Source of the DNA: Thalassiosira profunda
Lineage: Eukaryota; Bacillariophyta; Thalassiosirophyceae; Thalassiosirales; Thalassiosiraceae
DNA length: 20,035 bases
Reading direction: 5' to 3'
Assembly (NCBI GenBank): GCA_036939355.1
Contig: JALLAP010000119.1
Span: 1-20,035 of the forward strand
The notes under the pieces are model-generated. The model was not told the origin of the DNA. It did no database searches and was given only the letters and a program-made list of their open reading frames with translations. Both the position numbers and the translations under genes were made by a program. Of the stretch, positions 1-7,982 are shown piece by piece (within the stretch, counting starts at the first letter, position 1; the number at the start of each line of letters is the position of its first letter).

Positions 1-139
1 AATACCGCCCAATCGAAAGCATCAACACTTGATAGCACGCTGTAAAATACCTTAGTGAAAGCACTGTATTTTGAAGTCATTGGTGGTTGTATTAGGCACT
101 ATCAATGCATGCAGGATTGGCATGCGCAAAATCTGCAAC

Positions 140-168
140 CCTTCTCCCAAAAGATTTTGAGGAGAAGG
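140..168 (-). other. Hairpin in the 3' flank of gene 1
   Basis: An inverted repeat pairs 140-147 with 161-168 (8 bp, perfect). After a single bulged A at 160 it continues with 148-150 against 157-159, leaving a 6-base loop (151-156). It lies 56 bp beyond the stop of the minus-strand gene, so it could fold in that transcript's 3' UTR. No U-tract follows on the minus strand, so it is not a bacterial-type terminator. Its function is unknown. Confidence 0.5.
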
Positions 169-179
169 TGATCTATTGG

Positions 180-216
180 ATACCGACTGCCATCTTCTGC
201 ATACCGACTGCCATCT
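180..216. repeat. Short direct repeat, 16 bp x 2
   Basis: The 16-mer ATACCGACTGCCATCT occurs at 180-195 and again at 201-216, a period of 21 bp. It sits immediately beyond the stop codon of the minus-strand gene. The copies are identical. I see no further copies nearby and no coding explanation. Confidence 0.7.
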
Positions 217-223
217 CATGCGT

Positions 224-2020
224 TCAAATCACCCTTTCCCTGCTGGACGCGCCGTTTCTTGCAATGGCCGAAGTGAGATCTGCAAGCATGGATCCCGGCA
301 CGCCCAAAAACAGCGGCTGGCTCTTGGTGGAATCTGCATCTGTTGTTGCGTTTTCGGACGAGCCACCCGTAGCTTCCGCTCCATCGTTTACGAGCTCGTG
401 CTCCTCGGCCAGTCCGATCGTCTTTATGCGCCTCTCCAAATCTCGAAGGAGCAGTGTTTGATCGGCTGCACTGAATGATGCCGGTGGCGGGGCGCCCGTA
501 TCGGAAGAAGACGCAGTCCTCTTGGTTGGTGGGCGCGGCTGCTTTGCTCCGCTCCCCGAAAATACCAGCGTTTTGTTCGCGTGTGGTTCCTCGCCACCAG
601 CCTTGTTTCCTGCGCCCAACAATGTGACGTCGCTGATGTGTTCTGCGCATTCATTTGCCGCGTCGCACCCTGCCTCTTCATCGGTATCCCGCGCAGTTGG
701 AAATAACTGCTCCTCAACTGCCGGGATGGAAGCGCAAGATCGTTCCATCATTTCTCTGAACTGCGACCACCACATTTCCCGGCCTTCGTTATCATTGACA
801 GTGCTGGTGCTGCGAGACTGCTCAAATGCCCACAGAGAGACACGAGCTGCTTCCAGCGTAGATTGCAAGTGTTGTATCGTCCACTCCGCCCGTCTCCTTC
901 TTTGACGCCCTGATTGGGCCGTTTGATCCTCGGCAGAGTTGCACTCTGCATGGCTCTCGTCTTCGGCACTATTCTCTGCACCAACACACATTCGCTCATC
1001 TTCAGATGGCCGTGATGTAGGGCAGGCCGAATGCAAAAAAGCCACTCGCTCACGAGCAAGCTGCGACGAATGCTTCAAGCCAGCCAACATAGCACCATGG
1101 GCAAACTTTTGGATGCATTGCCAGTCAAGCAGTCCAGAAAGCACGTGCGAGAGAAATCCGCCAATGCCATTGATCCAAACGGAAAGTTGGGAGAGCGTCA
1201 ACACGTGAGGCATCTCCCGGGAGTGCTGCACATCACGTGCAAATTCTTCCCATGCCGAAGCAGATGCACTCTCATCCCGTTGGAGTGGACTACTATTCGA
1301 CATGGTATTCAGCACCCCCTGCAAGGATACCGCTTGATCGACGATTGCCCGATGAACGATGTTGCGCAGTTTTTGCAATGCCAGCCCCGGCCTGCCCCCG
1401 CCCAGACTTTGCGTGTTGCATGGTGCATCGGCCGATTTTGCGGTATCATCCGTTCGATGTAAATGGCGCGTCGCCCACGCTTTCTCCGCCCGCGCCACTA
1501 GCCGGCCATTCCCATCTCCGGCAGTGATTGGCCCCAAACCCAATCGGACGCTCGTGCCAATGGAAAGAGTTCCCATCACTCGGTTCAGTGTTTGTATCAG
1601 GTCAGCGTGCGCATTCGCCATATCCATTATGGAACTGAATAGATCATTGAGATTTTGTTGCATTGTATTTGCCTCCTTCGGATCGGACGCATCGTTGCAA
1701 ATGATTCTCGTCGGACTGTTCTCGGACGACGGGGCCAAGGGAGGAGCGCCAATCGAGCCCAGTGCACCGGACACCTTGAGCCGGGCATCCGTCCACTGAT
1801 TCGTCATATGAGCATCAACTTTTGTTACATCCTGCTCCGGTGGCGCACATATTTTGTAGACACCAGTCGGTGCAAGCCGTAGATCGACAGCGTCGTCATG
1901 ATCGCCAACTTCTTTGTCGCAGGGCGCAGCATCGTCACTCGGCCGACCGTCTCCATCACCGGCATGGGCGTCGCCCTCCAGCAGGTGATGCGAAACAAGT
2001 TGCGGGCCGAGGACAATCAT
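224..2020 (-). CDS. Hypothetical protein, about 598 aa, unrecognised
   Basis: A single uninterrupted frame covers 1.8 kb and no competing plus-strand frame of similar length exists, so it is probably a real gene. I take the ATG at 2020; the frame stays open 4 codons further upstream but only to a GTG. I recognise no domain. The protein looks mostly helical and hydrophilic. Segments rich in Gln, Leu and Asp alternate with Ser, Glu and Asp-rich linkers. A basic patch (GRQRRRRAEW) is followed by a possible amphipathic helix, and another Leu/Arg-rich helix lies near the C-terminus. I see no signal peptide or membrane segment. It is transcribed divergently from the condensin gene, and a canonical E2F-type site lies about 180 bp upstream of its ATG, so a cell-cycle role is possible but unproven. 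An unseen 5' exon cannot be excluded. Confidence 0.65.
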   Translation of the reverse strand: MIVLGPQLVSHHLLEGDAHAGDGDGRPSDDAAPCDKEVGDHDDAVDLRLAPTGVYKICAPPEQDVTKVDAHMTNQWTDARLKVSGALGSIGAPPLAPSSENSPTRIICNDASDPKEANTMQQNLNDLFSSIMDMANAHADLIQTLNRVMGTLSIGTSVRLGLGPITAGDGNGRLVARAEKAWATRHLHRTDDTAKSADAPCNTQSLGGGRPGLALQKLRNIVHRAIVDQAVSLQGVLNTMSNSSPLQRDESASASAWEEFARDVQHSREMPHVLTLSQLSVWINGIGGFLSHVLSGLLDWQCIQKFAHGAMLAGLKHSSQLARERVAFLHSACPTSRPSEDERMCVGAENSAEDESHAECNSAEDQTAQSGRQRRRRAEWTIQHLQSTLEAARVSLWAFEQSRSTSTVNDNEGREMWWSQFREMMERSCASIPAVEEQLFPTARDTDEEAGCDAANECAEHISDVTLLGAGNKAGGEEPHANKTLVFSGSGAKQPRPPTKRTASSSDTGAPPPASFSAADQTLLLRDLERRIKTIGLAEEHELVNDGAEATGGSSENATTDADSTKSQPLFLGVPGSMLADLTSAIARNGASSRERVI

Positions 2021-2198
2021 GGCCCACCCCACAATTGTCGGCCTGCTCCGAGCGCGGCTTTGCGGCGCCCTGCTGCCGATGGGAGCGACGCGAGGAAGAA
2101 GAGCGTCGACGTCGAGGGGGAGCGGACCAACAAGGAAAGAGAGGAGGAGGAAGAAGTGACTACTCTACCTCGTACGACGTAGCTGCCTCTACCTACAG

Positions 2199-2213
2199 TT
2201 TTGGCGGGAAAAA
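2199..2213. promoter_or_regulatory. Canonical E2F/DP-type site
   Basis: The sequence TTTTGGCGGGAAAAA contains TTTGGCGGGAAA, the textbook E2F/DP binding site. It lies 179 bp upstream of the gene 1 ATG and about 550 bp upstream of the CAP-G ATG. Condensin genes are cell-cycle regulated in many eukaryotes, so the location is plausible. Binding is not shown by sequence alone. Confidence 0.5.
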
Positions 2214-2266
2214 TGCGTGGCCACGAAGAATGAGACGCCCGTCCCACAATTATTTGAAGCGTCGAC

Positions 2267-2274
2267 TTTCGCGA
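2267..2274 (+). promoter_or_regulatory. Second E2F-like core (TTTCGCGA)
   Basis: TTTCGCGA matches the TTTSGCG core of E2F sites and lies about 54 bp from the canonical site. On its own it is weak; the clustering gives it some weight. Confidence 0.3.
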
Positions 2275-2657
2275 GGCGAAGCACTTTTCGAGCAACGCGA
2301 CAGCATTCAAATCGACTTATTGGTTCCTCTGTGGACCAGGAAGGACATTCTGGCAATGTCTTGTCTATTGAATACACATGTAAATTCAAGTTGCAATGAT
2401 ACGAAACTGCCCGGCCCATTTAGCTCTAACCCAGCCTTCGCATCCGTGTTCCCTCCCAGCTGCCAAGCCAGCTGCTTCTTTCCGTGTCCGATCGGGCGGC
2501 GCGTCGATGATTGCGAGGGTTCGCAAATTGAAGGAGGGGCTCGGACCCATCTCGGACGTGGTTTGCAAAGTTGCAGATGTGAGACTTGTGAGCTGTATTA
2601 GGACGACGTGGATACCGGACGACACCTAAACTTCGCTTCGCTAAGAGAGTTTCAAGT

Positions 2658-2665
2658 GGCGAAAA
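2658..2665 (-). promoter_or_regulatory. Weak E2F-like site near the CAP-G start
   Basis: GGCGAAAA reads TTTTCGCC on the minus strand, a partial match to the E2F consensus. It is about 100 bp upstream of the CAP-G ATG. The match is degenerate and could be chance. Confidence 0.2.
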
Positions 2666-2764
2666 TCCCGATTATTAGGATGTCAGTCGTTGGCGTTCAT
2701 CCGCCAAAACAAACGACGCAAAACCAGCGTGCGGCGGCTCCCCTCCCGCGCCACCACAATAGCC

Positions 2765-5700
2765 ATGGCGCCCCGCTCCCCCACCCTCGCCCCCGCCGCC
2801 GGCGCCGCCGCCCCTCCGGGCACCGTCACCGAGCTGATCCACTCGCACTTCGACGCCCACCAGCGCGACGGCTCCCCCTCCTCCTCCGCGGCCGCCCGGG
2901 CGGCCAAGGACCTGCGCGGGGACATCCTCTCCTCCTCCGCCTGGACCGAGGACGTGAGCGCCGAGGCCGCCGGGGCCGCGGTGCGGTGTTTGGACTGCGC
3001 CATCGCCGCCATTGCGAATGCCCCCAAGACTACCAAGAAAGAGCAGTGGGGCGAGTCCGTCGGTGCCACGGTCGAACTGGCCGCGGCCTTTGCCTCGTGC
3101 GTGTCGAAAGACGATAACGGCGCGACGATGCAGGCGGTCGTCGCCCGGGCGGCGGAGTATTGCGCCGTCGAAAAAGACGCGATTCGGACCGAGGGGTGCC
3201 ATTTGTTGGGCCTCGCCGTCCAATTCCTCCTGGAGGGCGGGCGGGCGGCCCCCTCGGCGCTGCGGAAGAAGGGCGAGAAGAAGGCCAAGCAGGCCGCGGC
3301 CGTGGGCTCAACCAGGGGGGAGGGGTGGAAGGCCGAGTGCCTGCTGGAGGCGGGGCGGGCCTTGTTGCCCCGGGCGACCGACAAGATTGCCAAAGTGAGG
3401 GGGGCGGGGATCGCCGCCGCGGCCGGCCTCCTGTCCAAGGACGCGGCCAAACTGTTCACAGGCGGGGAATTCGAGGAGCACTACGAGCAGCTCGGCAATT
3501 CCCTCCAGGCGAGCCTCCTCTGGATTCTGTCGAACGATTCCTCGGCCACGAACCGGGCGTTGGCGGCGCGGACTCTGCCGGCTTCGGAGGACAACGTCCC
3601 CTCGATCATTGAGCGGATCAAGGACGTGGACGGGAAGGTGAGGGAGGCGGCCATTGACAGCTTGAGGGAAAACGTGGAGTTGGAGGCGTTGGACGTCGAG
3701 GGACGGGCGGAGGTTCTGAGAAACGGCTTGACCAAGCGGTGAGTGCCCATCTTGTGTTCATGTTCCGTAACTCAACAGAAGTGCCTTTTCTCACCGTGTG
3801 TTTTGACGAACTGCGGGATTGACAGCTGCGCCACCACCTACGCCAAGACGGTCGAGCTCCTCTGCACGTCGTGGCTCAAGTCCGCAAAGTTCGATCCCGT
3901 CGCCCTCCTCGAGGGGCTCGATCCCGTCCTCAACGAGAAGGCCTGCGAAACGGCCGCACGGGTGCTGCTCAACGTGGCCAACACGATCGATTGCGAGGAG
4001 AACGTGGAGCGGGGCGTGGTGCTCGTTAGGNCGGGTGCTGCTCAACGTGGCCAACACGATCGATTGCGAGGAGAACGTGGAGCGGGGCGTGGTGCTCGTT
4101 AGGCAGAGCTTGGGCGGGCCGGAGGTGCGGGCGCTGAAGCAGCAGGTGCTGCGGCGGAGGAACGTCATGGACATTGTGGCCGCGCCGGAGAATGAGGAAG
4201 AAGGAGAGCAGGAGGGCGCGGCCACGGCCAACACGCTCAGCCCCGCCCTCGCCCTCTTCCTCCGCGTCAAGTGCGACCTCGCCGCGGCCAAGGGCGAGTC
4301 CGTCCTGGACGTCATCACCGACATCCCCACGCTGTGCAACCTCCTCGAATCGCGCATCGACGCCCTCATCGAGTTCAACGCGGACGAGGACCTCCTGGAC
4401 GAGATGGACGAGGACGACGCCGCCGCGTTGGAGGACGCCCAGAGCTTCGTGTGCCTGCAGTTGATTCGGATGGCCGAGGCGAGCGAATTGCGCGAGGAGG
4501 GGAGCCGGCGGCACTTCGTCTCCATCATGCGGCGGGTGCTGGCGCGGCTGGCCACGCCGGACGATCTAGTGGAAGCGTGCGTCCGGGCCATGGCCGCCGC
4601 GCACGACAAGGAGGCGCAGTTCCTCCAGACCGTAAGTGAAATCTTGGTCGACGTCGAGGACGACGACACCTTCAACCCCGGCGAGGGCGTGGACGAGCGG
4701 GCTGTGGTCATCGTGCGCCAGATGCGGGCGATCGCCATCCTCAACGTCGCCCTCGAGAGCGGCTCGGCCAAGATGGTCGGCCATCCGATCTTGGACGGGT
4801 TCCTCCAGCACCTCTCCCCGGCCATCACGTCGAAGAACGCCATCGTGCGCGAGCACGGCGTCATGTGCCTGAGCAAGTTCTGCCTCCTGAGCACGGAGGA
4901 GAAGGTGCTGGGCGAGTTCATGCCGCTCCTCCTGACGGTGGCGGGGAGTCGGGCGGAGCGGGCCGAGGTGCGGTCCCGCGCGGCGATGGCGCTGTGCGAT
5001 TTGGCGTTGATTCACGAGAACATGATGCTGGACTCGGCCGGCGACGAGGACGAGGAGCGCAGCGCGGGCAGCGGCGGCTCGGCGTCCGTGCCGTTCAAGG
5101 CCATGCTCCTCGAGATGCTCGCCCACAGCAAGCCGACGATTGCCCTCATCGCTGCCGAGATCGCGGCCAAGCTGTTATTGGCGGGGCGCATCCGCGATCC
5201 GGAGCTGGTGGCGTGGCTGGTATCGATCTACTTCGACTCGGAGCTGTCATCGCAGGTGGACGACGAGGAGGACCTCGACGGGGAGGGGGCCAAGAAGCCT
5301 GGCAGCCCCGTGCGGCTGCAGCAGCTGCTGAGCGTCTTCTTCCCGACGTACGCCATGTCGAGCTTGGACGCGAACGACGACCTCATCGNTGCAGCAGCTG
5401 CTGAGCGTCTTCTTCCCGACGTACGCCATGTCGAGCTTGGACGCAAACGACGACCTCATTGCCTCGGTTGGCTTGGTTCTCAACATTGTCAACGACAAGC
5501 TGGCCGGCGTGAAGGGCCAGGGCAAGGAGGCGCTGGCGCGCTGGCCCATTGGCAAGATGATCGAGTACATTTGCTTCACGGTCGACCTGGCCGACAAGAA
5601 GAAGAACCAGGAGGGAAGCCAGGCGAAGGAGGAGGTGGAGACAACGGGAGGCGAGCAGTCGGTGGCGGACGAGGCTGAGAAGGAAGCGGTCGAGGGCGAT

Positions 5701-6273
5701 GCAGCTGATACTACCGAAGAGGTGGAGAAGGCGACAGCCGTTGATGCAGAAGGAGATGAGGTTGTCGAGGCCAGCAGCACCCTCCTCGCCTCAATCGACG
5801 TGGCCGAGTTCCTCGCCGAGGATTGCGACTCTGCCCCTCAATTCTACACCCGCGCTCTGGCCAAGGTATTGGGCAGCGCCCGCATCGATGTTGAGACCGA
5901 GGATAGAAACCTGCTGCGCCGGCTCAAGACTGCGGTCGACGAGGCCGAGTACGCCAACGACGATGGTGTGACGGTCCGAGCCATCAAGAAGCTGGCAGAT
6001 CTCCTCGTGGACGTGAAGAATGCATCGGACGACGAGGGCAGCGTGTCTTCGGTCGAGGAGGAGGAGAACGAGGGGGAAGCAACTGCCGAAGAGCCCGCCA
6101 AGGAGCAGGCTGATGCTGATGCTGACGAGAGCGTTGGAAAGGAGAACCCACGGGCGAGCATGGGAAGCATCAAGTCTGCAAGGCAGAGTGTTGGGAGCGT
6201 GAAGTCGATGGTGGACGATGAGGATAGGAGGACATCAAATCGGACGAGCCTTGGGGATGTGAGCTGCAATTAA
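2765..6273 (+). CDS. NCAPG: Condensin complex subunit 3 (CAP-G), two exons, split by two assembly gaps
   Basis: This is the HEAT-repeat subunit of condensin, which with CAP-D and CAP-H regulates the SMC2/SMC4 ATPase in mitotic chromosome compaction. Exons are 2765-3738 and 3826-6273. The ATG at 2765 has a good context (AGCCATGG); the frame upstream has only a TTG. After collapsing the duplicated 72-bp flanks at 4031 and 5389, one frame of about 1,091 codons remains, close to animal and yeast CAP-G (about 1,000-1,040 aa). HEAT-like helices fill residues of about 100-860. Family hallmarks include an IIERIKDVDGKVREAA repeat (about 281-296) and LQQLLSVFFPTYAM (about 797-811), equivalent to the CLxVFFPVFA block of the Cnd3 C-terminal domain. 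From about residue 875 on, long Glu/Ala/Asp-rich stretches flank a short helical block, ending in a Ser/Arg-rich tail. A CAP-G2 identity is less likely because of the Cnd3 block. Confidence 0.93.
3739..3825 (+). other. CAP-G intron, 87 bp
   Basis: The donor is GTGAGT and the acceptor ends TTGACAG. Splicing after the second base of an Arg codon joins the two frames and continues the HEAT-repeat sequence (AACGGCTTGACCAAGCG to CTGCGCCACC). Without splicing, a stop follows at 3740-3742. Confidence 0.93.
3959..4103. repeat. Assembly gap with duplicated 72-bp flanks (1)
   Basis: Bases 3959-4030 and 4032-4103 are identical, separated by one N at 4031. The duplication plus N adds 73 bp and shifts the CAP-G frame by one. 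Removing one copy restores the frame. This is best read as unmerged overlapping contig ends. Confidence 0.95.
5317..5461. repeat. Assembly gap with duplicated 72-bp flanks (2)
   Basis: Bases 5317-5388 and 5390-5461 are direct copies around the N at 5389. They differ at two positions (5372 G against 5445 A; 5387 C against 5460 T). Both are synonymous in the CAP-G frame (Ala and Ile codons), as expected for two alleles. Collapsing restores the frame. Confidence 0.95.
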
Positions 6274-6392
6274 AGGGTTTACCTGCCATGCAATCTTTGG
6301 AGGAATGCACAGCAATCAGGCAGGGGGTACGAAGACCAGAGGGTTTTATCGATTGGACGGGGCTTCTATTTCATTAAAGGTTAAGGGGCTAT

Positions 6393-7730
6393 TCATTCTC
6401 GTTTCCCCACTTCAAAGAAAGATAACTCCATTCCGTCGACGTAGCCAGCTGAGCTTTCCATCTGCTCTGTCAGCAGCGCTCCGTCAAACATTTCTGTCAC
6501 ATCTGTTGTCCTCACCTCGAGGCCCCGTTTCTGGCACTCCTCAACAAAGATTTCGACGCCAAACCGGTGCTCGGAATTCGCACAAACGACGAGCGCCAGC
6601 CCTCCAGGCTTCAGTGCATCGATGATGGTCTTGGACGCGGCCACTGCATCCTCGGGCTGACAGATGATATCAGCAGCAAGAATAATATCAACCTGCTCGC
6701 GTCCTGATGCTGTGACGCCATTCATTTCCCCGGCCAGCCATTTCCCTGAATCATCGCCCGTCTGTTCGTAGAAGTCCAGTTTGGCAACCGATGCAACCGA
6801 CGCGACGTCGTTCAGCTCGATGTTTTGTGAGATATTCTCCAGTACCAGCTCGTTCACGTCGGTTATCATCACCCGTTGCTGTGACACAGCGTGCTCTTTG
6901 CTCTCCGATTCACCCTGAGATATCAAACGTGCAGCAACGATGCCGACGAGGCCGCACCCCGCTCCCAGCTCCAAAACTGATTTGCCCTTCAGTACGTGTG
7001 GTTTTGACAAGACCCATCGGGATAGCACGATTGCCGAGGGCCACATGACAAACCCTACATCTGCTTGGGCGGACTGCCGCTTTGTCACCTGGCGTATGAA
7101 TATTGTCGTATGCTCTCCCCCGTTGGAAGATTCGTCATATCCTCTCGATTGGATGCATTGAGGCACCGGCGTCAACTTGTACAGCAATGGCAATCGACCC
7201 CGCAGCTCTTCATCAGTAAACGCCAAACCCTGAACAGACGATGGCGAGTATATCTCGAATATGACATCATGCATGTCTATCAAAGCGTCCGAATCTTCGT
7301 CTGATATGCAATCTTCCCCGATGATGGCTCTGCATTTGTTGATTTGTTGGATCAGGCGCGTGCATATCGGCTGCGTCCCCGCTCTTGCAATTTCTTCACC
7401 AAGCGTAGGATCCATTCTGGATACGCTCGAAAGCAGATACAGCGTTCGATGCAGCGATGCGACTTCTGCAGATTCGCACATTCGAGGAGGCGCATCATCC
7501 CTCACGGAAGCGACGAATGCAGACCAGGGCGTTGATGCGTCCTCCAGTAGCGACACCAGCCGCTCGGGTAGGCCGCCATCAACTTTCCCCGTATCCTCGA
7601 TCCCTCTCTCAATTGACACTCCTAGACAGTGCATCCGCTCCATGGCTATTTGTCTCGGCGTCGCGAGGCGTTGCTCCCATTTGTCGAGCGTCGAGGGAAG
7701 CGCGCCACCTCGTTGTGATCGCGAGCACAT
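6393..7730 (-). CDS. Lysine methyltransferase-like protein, methyltransferase family 16 (METTL21-like)
   Basis: This is a SAM-dependent class I methyltransferase of the family that mostly methylates lysines on proteins such as chaperones and elongation factors. The substrate here is unknown. From the ATG at 7730 it has 445 residues. A second ATG at 7643 has a stronger context (AGCCATGG) and would give 416. The first 200 or so residues are an unassigned helical extension. The domain follows: the VGFVMWPSA entry motif with W230, motif I VLELGAGCGLVGI (252-264), the acidic post-I motif ITDVNELVLENISQN (289-303), and LAADIICQPED (351-361) where the family's DxxY motif normally lies. Here the Tyr is Cys. 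The frame is open far upstream, but that part is antisense to CDIN1. It shares a 252-bp divergent region with CDIN1 and converges on CAP-G, 119 bp apart. Confidence 0.85.
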   Translation of the reverse strand: MCSRSQRGGALPSTLDKWEQRLATPRQIAMERMHCLGVSIERGIEDTGKVDGGLPERLVSLLEDASTPWSAFVASVRDDAPPRMCESAEVASLHRTLYLLSSVSRMDPTLGEEIARAGTQPICTRLIQQINKCRAIIGEDCISDEDSDALIDMHDVIFEIYSPSSVQGLAFTDEELRGRLPLLYKLTPVPQCIQSRGYDESSNGGEHTTIFIRQVTKRQSAQADVGFVMWPSAIVLSRWVLSKPHVLKGKSVLELGAGCGLVGIVAARLISQGESESKEHAVSQQRVMITDVNELVLENISQNIELNDVASVASVAKLDFYEQTGDDSGKWLAGEMNGVTASGREQVDIILAADIICQPEDAVAASKTIIDALKPGGLALVVCANSEHRFGVEIFVEECQKRGLEVRTTDVTEMFDGALLTEQMESSAGYVDGMELSFFEVGKRE

Positions 7731-7982
7731 CACGTGCGTCGCTTTCCTCGTCGATCTGCCACAATCGGGAAATGCACGCCCCTCGTCCTGCCAGATAGAG
7801 TGTTCGGAGTTGATGGGCGGCACGTGCCGATCGAGTGGTGGTCGTAGCGGGGCGGGCGCGGGAGAGTTGTGCAACGAGACGAACGTGGCTGGTTGCGTTG
7901 GTGGCGGGTGGCGGGTGACCAAAAATCGCGGGCGGCGCGGGCCGGGGCACAGCCGCCAACAAAGGAGCTGGTGCACGCAAAG
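7731..7982. promoter_or_regulatory. Bidirectional promoter region, methyltransferase/CDIN1
   Basis: Only 252 bp separate the two divergent ATGs, so both promoters and both 5' UTRs must lie here or overlap the genes. The right half is G-rich, with a GGTGGCGGGTGGCGGGTG stretch near 7900. No TATA box is seen. If the methyltransferase starts at 7643, the region is 339 bp. Confidence 0.5.

Larger units (their letters stand above)
2021..2764. other. Divergent intergenic region between gene 1 and CAP-G
   Basis: These 744 bp hold no convincing gene. They contain a purine-rich tract (about 2088-2158) and three E2F-like sites, listed separately. An ATG at 2680 opens an out-of-frame reading frame running to 3117 across the CAP-G start. 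A 123-codon frame (2230-2601, plus strand) has no recognisable domain and is most simply read as chance. The region must contain both 5' UTRs and both core promoters. I see no clear TATA box. Confidence 0.6.

Noticed and set aside
2230..2601. 123-codon plus-strand frame in the gene 1/CAP-G intergenic region
   Set aside because: It has no recognisable domain and lies across the E2F-like sites and both promoters. It was not called without transcript evidence.
3959..4103. True tandem duplication inside CAP-G
   Set aside because: The same 72-bp length recurs at four unrelated places, each with one N and each breaking a frame, so an assembly cause is far more likely.
4632..4637. GTAAGT donor-like site inside CAP-G exon 2
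   Set aside because: The frame runs on through it (QTVSEILVDV) and matches the condensin sequence; no fitting acceptor is needed.
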